In this document: positions 35,333 through 45,218 of the stretch, piece by piece
Position numbering within the stretch: position 1 is the first letter of the stretch
Layout of the letters: every line of letters starts with the position of its first letter
Source of the DNA: Shewanella aestuarii
GTDB lineage: Bacteria; Pseudomonadota; Gammaproteobacteria; Enterobacterales; Shewanellaceae
Reading direction: 5' to 3'
Assembly (NCBI RefSeq): GCF_011765625.1
Contig: NZ_CP050313.1
Span: 2,910,501-2,974,500, forward strand
Length of the DNA: 64,000 nucleotides
The notes under the pieces: generated by a model
Told to the model about the DNA's origin: nothing
What the model saw: only the letters and a program-made list of their open reading frames with translations
Databases searched by the model: none
Program-made: the position numbers and the translations under genes

Positions 35333-35776
35333 ATGAGCCTAGTCGATAAGCTAAAAGACCAAATGAAAGAAGCTATGCGTGCCAAAGAAAAGGTACGCTT
35401 AGGCACTATTCGTATGGCACTTTCCGCCATCAAACAAGTCGAAGTGGATACCCGCGAGACGGTAACTGATGAACAAGCGATAGCTATCTTAACCAAAATG
35501 GTCAAGCAACGTCGTGATTCAATTGCTCAATATGAAGCAGCGAATCGCCCTGAGCTTGCGCAGGCTGAGGCGGAAGAAGTTCAAGTAATTGAAACTTTCT
35601 TGCCAACACCATTAACTGAAGACGAAATTGCAGCGATTATCGATGCAACAATTGTTAAAGTTGGTGCTGCATCCATGGCGGATATGGGCAAAGTAATGGG
35701 AGCATTAAAATCTGAAGTTCAAGGTCGTGCAGATATGAGCGCTATTGGTGCTTTAATCCGTGCAAAATTGAAGTAA
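35333..35776 (+). CDS. GatB/YqeY domain protein
   Basis: 147-residue helical protein: KLKDQMKEAMRAKEKVRLGTIRMALSAIK at the start and MADMGKVMGALKSEVQGRADMS near the end define the YqeY family, related to the tail domain of GatB that contacts tRNA. Precise role unknown. Only 7 bp after rpsU, inserted between rpsU and dnaG as in Vibrio and Shewanella but not in E. coli. Confidence 0.92.
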   Translation: MSLVDKLKDQMKEAMRAKEKVRLGTIRMALSAIKQVEVDTRETVTDEQAIAILTKMVKQRRDSIAQYEAANRPELAQAEAEEVQVIETFLPTPLTEDEIAAIIDATIVKVGAASMADMGKVMGALKSEVQGRADMSAIGALIRAKLK

Positions 35777-35795
35777 CAAGATTTTAATGTTGAAT

Positions 35796-35823
35796 AAGCC
35801 GTGCACTCGCACGGCTTGTTTGT
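35796..35823 (+). terminator. Internal (attenuating) terminator between yqeY and dnaG
   Basis: AAGCCGTGC actc GCACGGCTT then TGTTTGTTT. A comparable terminator between rpsU and dnaG in E. coli keeps dnaG expression low. Confidence 0.75.
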
Positions 35824-35866
35824 TTAAACTAATTGATAAAGTGAATTCGAGAAAATATAGCAATCA

Positions 35867-37594
35867 ATGGCGATCCCTCGTGATTTTATCAATGAGCTTA
35901 TAGCTCGCACAGACATTGTCGATCTAATTGATCGCAAAGTTCCTTTGAAAAAAGCCGGAAAAAATCATTCGGCATGCTGTCCTTTTCATAGCGAAAAATC
36001 GCCTTCTTTTACCGTCAGCAGAGACAAACAATTTTACCATTGCTTCGGCTGCGGTGCGCATGGCAACGCCATTGATTTTGTCATGGAGTATGACCGTCTC
36101 GAATTTGTTGATGCCATTGAAGAGCTTGCAGGCCAGCTTGGCTTAGATGTTCCTCGTGAACAAGGTAATGGCAAGCGTCCAGACCAAGGGTTAAGTCGCG
36201 ATTTATACCAATTGATGGAAGAAGCAAATCTTTTCTATCAGAGCCAATTACGCCAACACCAAGAAAAACAAAAAGTAATTGATTATCTCAACTTTCGTGG
36301 TTTATCAGATGAAGTAATAAAGCATTTTGGAATTGGGTTTGCACCCGATGGCTGGGACGGATTATTAGGCCGCTACCGCCAAAACCAAGCTGCTCAAGAT
36401 AAGCTATTAACCGCCGGCATGTTGATTGAAAATGACAGCGGCAAACGTTATGACCGATTTCGCGATAGGCTAATGTTTCCTATTCGTGATCGACGAGGTC
36501 GAGTTATTGGTTTTGGAGGAAGAGTTTTAGGTGATGGCACACCAAAATACTTGAATTCTCCAGAAACGCCCATATTTCATAAGGGTAACGAGCTTTACGG
36601 CTTGTATGAATTAAAACAGCGCCACAGAGATCCCCAGCATGTACTGATTGTTGAAGGTTACATGGATGTGGTCGCTTTAGCGCAATTTGGCGTTGATTAT
36701 GCTGTTGCCTCATTAGGTACATCAACCACAGCAGAACAATTTCAATTATTAGTCCGCAGTGCAAAAGAAGTTATCTGTTGCTACGATGGAGATAAAGCAG
36801 GTCGAGAAGCGGCTTGGCGTGCATTAGAAACTGCACTGCCCTTATTAAAGCCCGGCGATCACGTAAAATTTATGTTTTTACCTCAGGGAGAAGACCCTGA
36901 CACTATGGTAAGAAAAATAGGTAAAGACGCATTTGAAGCATTAATGCAACAAGCAATGCTGTTACCTGAGTTTTTATTTGAAACATTAAGCAATACCTAC
37001 GGAACAGACAAAGGCGCGCTTGCAAAACAAGCCATGGCGCTAATCGAAAAAGTCCAAGACAGCGTATTGCAAAATCTATTGTTAGAAAATTTATCCCATA
37101 AACTAGGGATGAATAGCAGCGATGATTTAAAGAAAAAATTAGGCTTTGCGACTAAAAAAGCACAGCCACTTAATGCAAAAGGTTTACAAGGTAGAGGGAC
37201 GCCGCTGAGGCTTGCCATCGCCTTGCTTGTTCAGCAACCTAGTCTAGGCTATAAGCTAGAACCACAACCCGCATTAAGCGAAATTCAGATGGCTGGCATT
37301 GACTTGCTAACCCATTTGCTTGAAGTAACTCGAACTCAACAATTGAACAGCGCACAACTACTTGAACTGCATAGAGAGCATGAACAAAAGAGCACTCTAA
37401 TTAAGTTAGCCCAATGGGATCATCAAGTGGCGGATGAAAATGTGTTGACCGAGTTTAAACAATCCCTGATATGGTTGTCTAACCGATATATAGAACAACG
37501 CTATCAGGAACTTAGTCTAAAGAAGACGTTAACAAAAGCTGAAAAAATGCAGCTTATTAAGCTGATTTCATTAATGAAAGGTATTGGTGAATAA
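35867..37594 (+). CDS. dnaG: DNA primase
   Basis: Makes RNA primers at the replication fork. 575 aa: N-terminal CHC2 zinc finger (CCPFHSEKSPSF ... CFGCGAHGNAIDF), TOPRIM polymerase core (VLIVEGYMDVVALAQFG, then CYDGDKAGREA with the metal-binding acidic residues), and a C-terminal DnaB-interaction domain. Ribosome site is weak, consistent with low translation of dnaG. Follows an internal terminator. Confidence 0.96.
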   Translation: MAIPRDFINELIARTDIVDLIDRKVPLKKAGKNHSACCPFHSEKSPSFTVSRDKQFYHCFGCGAHGNAIDFVMEYDRLEFVDAIEELAGQLGLDVPREQGNGKRPDQGLSRDLYQLMEEANLFYQSQLRQHQEKQKVIDYLNFRGLSDEVIKHFGIGFAPDGWDGLLGRYRQNQAAQDKLLTAGMLIENDSGKRYDRFRDRLMFPIRDRRGRVIGFGGRVLGDGTPKYLNSPETPIFHKGNELYGLYELKQRHRDPQHVLIVEGYMDVVALAQFGVDYAVASLGTSTTAEQFQLLVRSAKEVICCYDGDKAGREAAWRALETALPLLKPGDHVKFMFLPQGEDPDTMVRKIGKDAFEALMQQAMLLPEFLFETLSNTYGTDKGALAKQAMALIEKVQDSVLQNLLLENLSHKLGMNSSDDLKKKLGFATKKAQPLNAKGLQGRGTPLRLAIALLVQQPSLGYKLEPQPALSEIQMAGIDLLTHLLEVTRTQQLNSAQLLELHREHEQKSTLIKLAQWDHQVADENVLTEFKQSLIWLSNRYIEQRYQELSLKKTLTKAEKMQLIKLISLMKGIGE

Positions 37595-37678
37595 CGTAAA
37601 TTTTATCTAAAAATTGCGTTTAAACAATATCATGGACTAGCGAATAATAGTCCACACAGCTATAATTGACGATTTGCG

Positions 37679-37701
37679 CGACACTCAGCTTAGCTAAGTG
37701 T
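37679..37701 (+). other. Hairpin in the dnaG-rpoD intergenic region
   Basis: GACACTcAGCT t AGCTaAGTGTC: a near-perfect stem with one mismatch, 40 nt before the rpoD start and without a T-run. In E. coli this intergenic RNA is cleaved by RNase E, so a processing or mRNA-stability role for rpoD is plausible. Confidence 0.45.
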
Positions 37702-37740
37702 CCCTTCGTTATTTCAGTTACCCAAAATTGGATGATATCT

Positions 37741-39582
37741 ATGGATCACACTCCGCAGTCGCAACTCAAACTGTTGCTCGCTAAAGGTAAAGAGCAAGGT
37801 TATCTAACCTATGCAGAAGTGAACGACCACTTACCTGCAGACATGGTCGATTCAGACCAGATTGAAGATATTATCCAGATGATAAATGACATGGGTATCC
37901 GCGTGTTTGAAGAAGCGCCGGATGCTGATGACATGATGATGTCGGAAGACAACACAGACGAAGATGCGGCTGAAGAAGCAGCTGCCGCTCTTGCTACTGT
38001 TGAAAGTGAGCTTGGTCGCACAACTGACCCAGTACGTATGTACATGCGTGAGATGGGTACAGTTGAACTTTTAACTCGCGAAGGCGAAATTGTCATTGCT
38101 AAACGCATTGAAGAAGGTATTAACACTGTTCAATCTTCAGTAAGTGAATACCCACAAGCTATCGCAATGATCTTAGAGCAATTCGACCAGTATGAAGCTG
38201 ACGAAATACGCTTGTCTGATATTATCTCTGGATTTGTCAACCCTGACGAAGAAGATGTAGCGCCCACCGCCACTCACATCGGTTCCGAATTATCTGATGA
38301 AGAATTAGATGACGAAGACGATGATGATGATGACGATGATGACGTTAGTGATGAAGATGAAGGGCCAAAAGGTCCTGATCCTGAAGAAGCTAAAGAAAAG
38401 TTCACACAATTACGTGAAGCTTATGAAAAAAGTCTAGCGATTATTGAACTAAAGGGGCGTGATCACCCTGAAGCTATCGGTTCATTGTTTGTTATTGGTG
38501 AGCTGTTTAAAGAATTCCGCTTAGTTCCTAAACAGTTTGACCGTTTAGTGAAAAACATGCGCAACATGATGGATCGTGTTCGTGTGCAAGAGCGCTTAAT
38601 TCTTAAGTTAGCTGTTGAACAAGCAAAAATGCCGAAGAAAAATTTCGTTAAAGCATTTACTGGTAACGAAACCAGCCTTGATTGGTTCACCACAGAAATG
38701 AACAGCAACAAGCCATACGCAGAAGGCTTGCGTATGATTGAAGATGACATCGTTCGTTGCGTAGGTAAACTTGCAGCAATTGAGCAAGAAACCGATTTAA
38801 CCATTGCAGGCATTAAAGACATCAACCGTCGTATGTCAATCGGTGAAGCTAAAGCTCGCCGTGCTAAAAAAGAAATGGTTGAGGCTAACTTACGTCTTGT
38901 GATCTCTATTGCTAAAAAGTACACCAACCGTGGCCTTCAATTCTTGGATTTAATCCAAGAAGGTAACATTGGCCTAATGAAAGCTGTAGATAAGTTTGAA
39001 TATCGTCGTGGTTACAAGTTTTCAACTTATGCAACTTGGTGGATCCGTCAGGCAATCACTCGCTCGATTGCCGACCAGGCGCGCACGATTCGTATTCCAG
39101 TACACATGATCGAAACCATCAACAAGCTGAACCGTATTTCACGTCAAATGCTTCAAGAAATGGGCCGTGAGCCGTCTCCTGAAGAATTGGCAGAACGTAT
39201 GATGATGCCTGAAGATAAGATCCGTAAGGTACTTAAAATTGCTAAAGAGCCAATCTCAATGGAAACCCCAATCGGTGACGATGAAGATTCGCATTTAGGT
39301 GATTTTATCGAGGATACCACCCTCGAGTTACCATTAGACTCAGCCACTAGCGAAAGTCTAAAGAACGCAACTCACGAAGTACTAGCAGGCTTAACTGCTC
39401 GTGAAGCTAAAGTATTACGTATGCGTTTCGGTATCGACATGAACACTGACCACACGTTAGAAGAAGTTGGCAAACAGTTTGACGTAACACGTGAACGTAT
39501 TCGTCAAATTGAAGCGAAAGCGTTACGTAAATTACGCCACCCTTCTCGTTCAGAAATTTTAAAATCATTCTTAGACGAATAA
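37741..39582 (+). CDS. rpoD: RNA polymerase sigma factor RpoD (sigma 70)
   Basis: Primary sigma factor. 613 aa from ATG 37741 ([16 protein letters not shown]); the frame opens earlier but the upstream codons lack family similarity. Region 1.1, then region 1.2 ([21 protein letters not shown]), a non-conserved acidic region with an Asp/Glu run near residue 200, region 2 ([50 protein letters not shown] in parts), region 3, and region 4 helix-turn-helix ([26 protein letters not shown]). Confidence 0.97.
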   Translation: MDHTPQSQLKLLLAKGKEQGYLTYAEVNDHLPADMVDSDQIEDIIQMINDMGIRVFEEAPDADDMMMSEDNTDEDAAEEAAAALATVESELGRTTDPVRMYMREMGTVELLTREGEIVIAKRIEEGINTVQSSVSEYPQAIAMILEQFDQYEADEIRLSDIISGFVNPDEEDVAPTATHIGSELSDEELDDEDDDDDDDDDVSDEDEGPKGPDPEEAKEKFTQLREAYEKSLAIIELKGRDHPEAIGSLFVIGELFKEFRLVPKQFDRLVKNMRNMMDRVRVQERLILKLAVEQAKMPKKNFVKAFTGNETSLDWFTTEMNSNKPYAEGLRMIEDDIVRCVGKLAAIEQETDLTIAGIKDINRRMSIGEAKARRAKKEMVEANLRLVISIAKKYTNRGLQFLDLIQEGNIGLMKAVDKFEYRRGYKFSTYATWWIRQAITRSIADQARTIRIPVHMIETINKLNRISRQMLQEMGREPSPEELAERMMMPEDKIRKVLKIAKEPISMETPIGDDEDSHLGDFIEDTTLELPLDSATSESLKNATHEVLAGLTAREAKVLRMRFGIDMNTDHTLEEVGKQFDVTRERIRQIEAKALRKLRHPSRSEILKSFLDE

Positions 39583-39598
39583 TTTTAAAAACACTTCA

Positions 39599-39627
39599 AA
39601 AAAAACCTGCTTTTGCAGGTTTTTTTA
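39599..39627 (+). terminator. Terminator of rpoD
   Basis: AAAAACCTGC tttt GCAGGTTTTTTT: stable stem and T-run after the rpoD stop. Confidence 0.92.
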
Positions 39628-39765
39628 TGCGCATAAATCGACAATTTGCTTAACAGATAACCAATTGAATCAAGATAAGTTAATTGATGCAAAAACACGG
39701 GTGACAAGCACCAATAAAGTTCGTATACTTTCACCCGCTTTCGATAGTGACGACTATCTTAAGTC

Positions 39766-39841
39766 GGCCCCTTAGCTCAGTTGGTTAGAGCACACGACTC
39801 ATAATCGTTAGGTCCACGGTTCAAGTCCGTGAGGGCCACCA
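39766..39841 (+). tRNA. tRNA-Ile (CAU anticodon, lysidine type), acceptor stem one base short
   Basis: GGCCCCTTAGCTCAG opens the molecule, anticodon loop CTCATAA carries CAU, T-arm is CACGG-TTCAAGT-CCGTG and CCA is encoded. The GGCCCCT acceptor matches E. coli ileX (tRNA-Ile2, whose C34 is made lysidine by TilS to read AUA) rather than tRNA-Met. The 3' acceptor strand is AGGGCC where AGGGGCC would pair perfectly, so one G is missing (76 nt instead of 77), and 27-43 is a C-U mismatch. Confidence 0.88.
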
Positions 39842-39849
39842 ATTCTGAT

Positions 39850-39886
39850 AAGGCGTAGCAAGTTAGTACTTGCTACGCCTTTTTCA
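39850..39886 (+). terminator. Terminator after tRNA-Ile2
   Basis: AAGGCGTAGCAAG ttagta CTTGCTACGCCTT followed by TTTC: long perfect stem 9 nt after the CCA end. Confidence 0.9.
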
Positions 39887-40138
39887 TTTCTGGTTGCTTT
39901 GGCGTTGTAATGGTAATTTGCACAGAACAATCAAGGATGATTTGATAGCAAGATCTTCGATGAGTTTAAGTGTTCAAATAAGGACATGGATAAAGCTCAT
40001 TGGAATAACATGCCCGATCGGATCAGGCTGATACGAAAAAATTCCCTTATGTTAATAAAATATGATCCGGCCCCTCTGTAACAAAGGTGATGACCTTTTA
40101 ATGCCATAAAAATCCCATTAGCCACCATAAGGCTAAAC
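39887..40138. other. Intergenic stretch with a short unexplained ORF fragment
   Basis: Convergent region between the tRNA terminator and the DUF599 gene. A plus-strand frame from about 39948 to 40081 is open and reads like degraded coding sequence (KIFDEFKCSNKDMDKAHW ... KYDPAPL stop), without a convincing start or ribosome site. I do not recognise it; it could be a gene remnant near the tRNA. Confidence 0.3.
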
Positions 40139-40870
40139 TTAAAGTTTATCGAGATTTATATAATTGGGATCTTTTTCTAAATGTGTTTGCGCTAATGTAA
40201 TGGCTTGTACCGCCCGCGAGTTAAACTCTCGCTGATATAGGGTATATACCACAAATAAACTGGCCAAAATAAATGCCGATGGATGCAAAAACCAGCACAA
40301 TGCCGCCATCGAAAAATAGTATGAGCGCAAACCATAATTGTATGAGTGAGCGGCTTGATCTTGCACTATCGCCATTTGTCTAGCATAAGCGAGTAAGTTT
40401 TTATCTTTACCACTTTTATCTAACGGCGCGGCGCCTATCATCACATTGACAAAACCATACTGGCGCATTGACCAAGTAAATTGAAAAAATGCCAATACAA
40501 AAATACCAGCAAGTAAAGCTAACTTAATTTGGACTAATCCATGATTTGGCGAGGCTGTATAGGGAATCGAGCCAATAACCAGCTCAAGCTTTTCAACCTG
40601 CGCGAATAACGTCAATACACCCGCAAGTACCAGTAGGGTTGTTGAAGCAAAAAAGGCAATATTACGTTCTAAATTTGCTAACAATGACGCTTCAGCAACT
40701 CTTACCTCCTTACCAATCACTTGCGACATCCAGTGGATACGTTGTTGATGCATAACCTTAGAAATACAATCTGTATTTCTTGCTTTTCGGCGTGAAAAGC
40801 TAGTATAGCCAACCCAACATCCAATAAATGTTACAAAAGCAAAAATGTCGAGCATAGAAATAGTCATCAT
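40139..40870 (-). CDS. DUF599 family membrane protein
   Basis: 243 aa with four or five membrane segments. GCWVGYTSFSRR and RIHWMSQVIGKEVRVAEASLLANLERNIAFFASTTLLVLAG at residues 45-85 match the DUF599 pattern, with ARQMAIVQDQAAHSYNYGLRSYYF later. Function unknown in all members I know. Stands alone, 60 bp upstream of the end of the pseudouridine synthase gene's stop in minus-strand order (the synthase is the next gene along). Confidence 0.86.
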   Translation of the reverse strand: MMTISMLDIFAFVTFIGCWVGYTSFSRRKARNTDCISKVMHQQRIHWMSQVIGKEVRVAEASLLANLERNIAFFASTTLLVLAGVLTLFAQVEKLELVIGSIPYTASPNHGLVQIKLALLAGIFVLAFFQFTWSMRQYGFVNVMIGAAPLDKSGKDKNLLAYARQMAIVQDQAAHSYNYGLRSYYFSMAALCWFLHPSAFILASLFVVYTLYQREFNSRAVQAITLAQTHLEKDPNYINLDKL

Positions 40871-40927
40871 TCACACCGCTAATTAATCAAAGTTTGATTA
40901 CGTCTTACTCTGTTTTAGCGAAATAAA

Positions 40928-41602
40928 CTAAAAAGGGCAAGGACAATCAATATGTTGTCGACTATTCGTTATTGGATGAGTAAAGCTTAACCTTGTGGCA
41001 TGTAGCAGTAATCTTGATGCCATTTGCTGAGATTTAGAATTGGTATACAAGTCACACCCTAAAATCGGATGACCGATTTGCTGGCTGTGCAAGCGCAGTT
41101 GGTGGGTTCGGCCTGTTAACGGCACAAAACTCACTCGGGTTGTGGCAGAAGAAAAACGGTGTTCAGCAACTCGCCTTTCAATCACGGTAAACTGACTATG
41201 AGCCGCTTTGCCTGTTTGATGACAAATTTTCATGTAGGGAAAATTATCAATATCTTTGGCAATGGGTAAATCAATATCACCTTGATTATCATCAAGATCA
41301 CCAAACAAGATGGCAGTATATGTTTTATCAATCATCCCCTGCTGAAATTGTTTAGTGAGTATGCCATTAGCTTGCTTGTTTAATGCCACCAACATAATGC
41401 CCGAGGTACCAAAATCTAATCGATGCAACAAGGTTGCACTGGGAAACATGTTAACTAATCTATGATGCACTGAATCAATATTAAGCGGATTTTTGCCAGA
41501 CAAACTCAATAAACCCGACGGTTTGTTGATCAGTAAAATATCTTCATCTTGATAAAGCACTTCTATCTGCCCTAAACAAGGGGGAGCAATAAACTCGGAC
41601 AT
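40928..41602 (-). CDS. rluA: RluA-family pseudouridine synthase
   Basis: Isomerises uridine in rRNA/tRNA. 224 aa with the catalytic motif HRLDFGTSG (Asp about residue 69), VLYQDEDILLINKPSGLLS at the N-terminus and PLTGRTHQLRLHSQQIGHPILG; closest in my memory to E. coli RluA (23S U746 and tRNA U32), lacking an S4 domain. ATG at 41602 (MSEFIAPPCLG) preferred over an upstream in-frame ATG at 41641 that lies in the preceding terminator. The exact target is inferred. Confidence 0.82.
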   Translation of the reverse strand: MSEFIAPPCLGQIEVLYQDEDILLINKPSGLLSLSGKNPLNIDSVHHRLVNMFPSATLLHRLDFGTSGIMLVALNKQANGILTKQFQQGMIDKTYTAILFGDLDDNQGDIDLPIAKDIDNFPYMKICHQTGKAAHSQFTVIERRVAEHRFSSATTRVSFVPLTGRTHQLRLHSQQIGHPILGCDLYTNSKSQQMASRLLLHATRLSFTHPITNSRQHIDCPCPF

Positions 41603-41614
41603 GCAGCAACCTAT

Positions 41615-41655
41615 AAAATAAAAAACTCGCTCTTTATTCAAAAGCGAGTTTTAAG
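41615..41655 (-). terminator. Terminator of the chemoreceptor gene (minus strand)
   Basis: Minus strand: AAAACTCGCT ... AGCGAGTTTT followed by TTATTTTATAGG, between the chemoreceptor stop and the rluA start. Confidence 0.8.
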
Positions 41656-41696
41656 ATAACTAACTTTACCATATTCACAAGCTTAACAGCAGCCTG

Positions 41697-43814
41697 TTAG
41701 GTTCTTAAACGACCAAGTTGTTTATGCTGTAAACGGACTAACTCTGCCAGACTAGCACTGCTTTGCTCAGCCTCATCTGATAATTGTGCCAACTCAGCAG
41801 CGGAATCAGAAATACCGGTAATGTTACGGCTAACCTCTTCTGTGACTGCACTTTGCTCTTCTGCGGCAGTGGCAATATGCGTTACTTGACTTGATACCTC
41901 GTTAATTTGCTCAACAATGGCATTTAACGAGTTCAAAGCAAGCTCCGTTTGCTCAACTGCCATCACAGCACCTTGGGCACCTTTATCAATAATGCTTGAC
42001 GCATTTTTTACTTCACTTTGTAGTGCATCAATTAACTTACTGATGTCATTGGTGGAACTTTGCGTTTTAGAGGCAAGCGCGCGCACTTCATCGGCGACAA
42101 CAGCAAAGCCACGACCTTGTTCACCGGCTCTTGCTGCCTCAATGGCGGCATTGAGTGCTAACAAATTAGTTTGCTCTGCTATTGAGCTAATCACTTCTAA
42201 AATACGGCTAATATTGGAACTGCTTTGTTGCACCAAACCAACGGCATGCTGTGCTTGTTCAGACTCTGTTGACACGGTTTTAACTAATGCCATTGCCTGA
42301 GTTAAGCGTGACTCGCCATCTTTAACATTAACCGTCATTGAAGCGGTTTCTGCTGCCGTTTGCTCTGATGCTTTGGCGACTTCAAGTGCCGTTGCGCTCA
42401 TTTGATTTACCGCCGTAACCACATTATCAATTTCACTGTATTGGCGATTAACACTGTCGCGAGTTAATCGCGCAATATCGGCTGACTTCTGGCTTTCTTT
42501 TTGTGAGCTATCAGCTAACTCTTTTAGCTCAGAAATTAACAATCTTAGCTTGGCAATAAACGAGTTAAAACCTCGTCCTAGCGCAATTAACTCTGCATGG
42601 GCCTCAACTTCAATCGACTGAGTTAAATCGCCTTCTGCACTAGCTAGATTTTCTACTCGGCTTTGGATCATATTAAGTGGCGCAACAATGCTGCGAATAA
42701 CTAAGCCAATAATAATAACCGCAATCACAGTGACAACAATTCCTAAAATCAGTAGTAAACTACCTAAAGACATGGCCATTGCCGTCATTGCGCGGTTCAT
42801 GTTATCGACAGCCATGAAAGCTTGTAATTTCGGGACTTCAATAATCAATGACCAATTACTGCCAGATAATGGTATTGCGATGGGATAAACAACATTAATG
42901 TAATCTTGCTCATCAACATTGCCGCCGCTTTTGTTTAACTGCAGCAATTTCGTTGCCAAAGCAGGCGACATGGATTCAGATAACGGCCGCGCTAACTTAT
43001 TGTAATGGCTAGCTGCCACAACTAACCCTTTTGAGCTCACTAAGGTGACTTTGGCTTGACCTTGATAAAGGCTATCTGATAATTGCTTAATCATTTTTTG
43101 AAAAATAGGTAAGTTAACATCAACGCCCACTATGCCCTTAAATTGATTATTGACTAGTACAGGTACAGTTAAAGATGTCATTAAGGCATTATTACCTGGA
43201 GTAATTTCGTATAAATAAGGCTCCATTAAACACGGTTTTTTATTGTCTTTGGCACACAAGTACCACTCAGCTTCACGGATCCCAAACTCATTGAGAGTAG
43301 CGACGTATTTTTCATCTGCTTCATCGACTTGCTGTTGGGTAACCGTGCCGTTATCTTCACGCGTGTAATAAATTTCAAGGGTCCCCGAGTTCACCACACT
43401 GTGAGTAGCACCTTGTGTGTATTGCGCATCTAAACCATCATAACCATTGGCTTCAAACTGAGCATACATAGAGGATATTTGACTGTTTTTTTGCAATACG
43501 GAAGCAAGTGTGAGCTCGACTTTTTCTCGACTTAATGGCTCTGTTGCCGAGGTGTTTTCAATCATTCCCGCAAATGAAAATGGGATCCGATAGGCCTCAT
43601 TGATAAAACCTGCAACCTGCTCACCATATTCGCCCGCCCTTGCCGATAGTTTGTCGTTTATCTCTTGTTTTAGTGCGGTTTCTATTTCAGTTGCTAATTG
43701 CGCATTCTTATCCGTAAGGCTCCACCAAAGACTTAATGACAAAGTCACCACGGTAGCAACAAACAATGCTGTTGTTATCCACAGTAACTTCGAGCGGATC
43801 GATAAGGTTTTCAT
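41697..43814 (-). CDS. Methyl-accepting chemotaxis protein with periplasmic Cache domain
   Basis: 705 aa. TM1 (residues 10-30), a large periplasmic double-Cache sensor (about 35-340; [17 protein letters not shown] near its end), TM2 ([25 protein letters not shown]), HAMP, and a signalling domain with the invariant hairpin tip [35 protein letters not shown]. No C-terminal NWETF-type tether. Ligand unknown; Cache receptors often bind amino acids or amines, and the neighbouring putrescine/GABA genes make such a ligand conceivable but unproven. Confidence 0.93.
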   Translation of the reverse strand: MKTLSIRSKLLWITTALFVATVVTLSLSLWWSLTDKNAQLATEIETALKQEINDKLSARAGEYGEQVAGFINEAYRIPFSFAGMIENTSATEPLSREKVELTLASVLQKNSQISSMYAQFEANGYDGLDAQYTQGATHSVVNSGTLEIYYTREDNGTVTQQQVDEADEKYVATLNEFGIREAEWYLCAKDNKKPCLMEPYLYEITPGNNALMTSLTVPVLVNNQFKGIVGVDVNLPIFQKMIKQLSDSLYQGQAKVTLVSSKGLVVAASHYNKLARPLSESMSPALATKLLQLNKSGGNVDEQDYINVVYPIAIPLSGSNWSLIIEVPKLQAFMAVDNMNRAMTAMAMSLGSLLLILGIVVTVIAVIIIGLVIRSIVAPLNMIQSRVENLASAEGDLTQSIEVEAHAELIALGRGFNSFIAKLRLLISELKELADSSQKESQKSADIARLTRDSVNRQYSEIDNVVTAVNQMSATALEVAKASEQTAAETASMTVNVKDGESRLTQAMALVKTVSTESEQAQHAVGLVQQSSSNISRILEVISSIAEQTNLLALNAAIEAARAGEQGRGFAVVADEVRALASKTQSSTNDISKLIDALQSEVKNASSIIDKGAQGAVMAVEQTELALNSLNAIVEQINEVSSQVTHIATAAEEQSAVTEEVSRNITGISDSAAELAQLSDEAEQSSASLAELVRLQHKQLGRLRT

Positions 43815-43885
43815 TCATAACACTCCAACTTTTTTATTATTCAATAAGTGTAGTTAACATTTTGGATATTAAGATTTAAACTGAA

Positions 43886-43912
43886 AAAAATCCCACATTA
43901 AGTGGGATTTAT
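43886..43912 (-). terminator. Terminator of the puuB-gabD-gabT operon
   Basis: Minus strand AAATCCCAC ttaat GTGGGATTT then TTTT, 5 bp past the gabT stop. Confidence 0.87.
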
Positions 43913-43916
43913 TCGC

Positions 43917-45194
43917 TTAAGCGTTAAAAGCCGCCGCAAAGGATTGCTCCATGATGGCTAACCCAGCTTCTATCTGCTCATCGGGTGCCGTAAGCGGAAC
44001 CAAGACTCGAATGACGTTGCCATAAGTGCCACATGACAGCAGAATTAAACCACGATCTCGAGCTTCGGCAAGTATTTTAGGGCAATACTGTGCAGCGGGT
44101 TTACCGTTTTCAATTAACTCAATGGCAATCATCGCACCTAAGCCACGCACTTCGGCGATTTGGGAAAACTTCGCCTGCATTTGGGTTAATGCTGTTTTTA
44201 GCTTAGCACCAACTTCATTTGCTCTAGTCAGAAGCTGCTCTTCTTCAAACACCTCAATAACGGCAAGTGCAGCTGCGCATGCAAGCGGGCTACCTCCATA
44301 GGTACCGCCTAATCCACCCGCTGTAATGGCATCCATAACCTCTGCTTTGCCTGTAATCCCTGATAAGGGGAACCCGCCTGCAATCGATTTTGCAAACGTT
44401 GTAATGTCTGCTGCAACACCCATTTGTTCCATGGCAAAAAAGGTACCGGTACGACCAGCTCCGGTTTGCACTTCATCCGCAATTAATACAATGCCATGCT
44501 CGTCACATAAAGCACGTAAGCGTTTCATAAAGCTAGGGGTTGCCGCATAGAAGCCACCTTCACCTTGTACTGGTTCTAAAATAATTGCAGCGATATCACT
44601 TGGCTCTGCATCGTTTTTAAAGATACGCTCAATTGATGCCATAGCATCATCTTCAGACACGCCATGTAGTTCACAAGGAAACTCGGCGCGAAATACATTC
44701 GCCGCCATTAAGCCCATGCCTTTGCTATATGGAGCCACTTTACCCGTTAAGGCTAAAGCCGCCATCGTCCGGCCATGATATCCAGAGGTAAACGCTATAA
44801 CGCCCGCTCGTTTAGTATAGGCGCGAGCTACTTTAACAGCATTTTCAACCGCTTCAGAACCACTGGTAAACAAAGCGGTTTTTTTAGCAAAGTCACCGGG
44901 AACTAATTGATTCAATTTTTCGCAGACTTGAATGTAGCTTTCATACCCTAACACCATGAAGCATGTATGCGAAAATGCTTCTAACTGGGCAGCAACAGCC
45001 GCTTTTACTTTAGGGTGTAAATGTCCGGTGTTAAGCACTGCAATACCACCTGCAAAATCGATATATTCACGACCTTCAACATCCCAAACGGTCGAGTTTT
45101 CTGCACGCTCAGTAAAAATAGGATGAATTTGCCCTACCCCTTGTGCAACTGCCGATTGACGACGTGCCATTAGTCCTTCATTTGTTTTACTCAT
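43917..45194 (-). CDS. gabT: 4-aminobutyrate aminotransferase
   Basis: PLP enzyme moving the amino group of GABA to 2-oxoglutarate, yielding succinate semialdehyde. 425 aa of class III aminotransferase: SGSEAVENAVKVARAYT, EPVQGEGGFY, IADEVQTGAGRTGTFFAMEQ and the PLP lysine in FAKSIAGGFPLSG. ATG at 45194 with GGAG 9 nt upstream; an in-frame TTG two codons earlier is less likely. Last gene of puuB-gabD-gabT, 18-24 bp gaps. Confidence 0.93.
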   Translation of the reverse strand: MSKTNEGLMARRQSAVAQGVGQIHPIFTERAENSTVWDVEGREYIDFAGGIAVLNTGHLHPKVKAAVAAQLEAFSHTCFMVLGYESYIQVCEKLNQLVPGDFAKKTALFTSGSEAVENAVKVARAYTKRAGVIAFTSGYHGRTMAALALTGKVAPYSKGMGLMAANVFRAEFPCELHGVSEDDAMASIERIFKNDAEPSDIAAIILEPVQGEGGFYAATPSFMKRLRALCDEHGIVLIADEVQTGAGRTGTFFAMEQMGVAADITTFAKSIAGGFPLSGITGKAEVMDAITAGGLGGTYGGSPLACAAALAVIEVFEEEQLLTRANEVGAKLKTALTQMQAKFSQIAEVRGLGAMIAIELIENGKPAAQYCPKILAEARDRGLILLSCGTYGNVIRVLVPLTAPDEQIEAGLAIMEQSFAAAFNA

Positions 45195-45218
45195 TGCCAA
45201 CGACTCCTTTAATGCGGA

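Noticed and set aside
37666..37740. Longer rpoD reading from 37666
   Set aside because: It would include the dnaG-rpoD hairpin, and [10 protein letters not shown] at 37741 is the recognisable sigma-70 start.
39766..39841. tRNA-Met identity for the CAU tRNA
   Set aside because: The GGCCCCT acceptor and CGACTCATAATCG anticodon arm follow E. coli ileX rather than metT (GGCTACG).
41917..42300. 127-residue plus-strand ORF
   Set aside because: Antisense shadow of the conserved chemoreceptor signalling domain.
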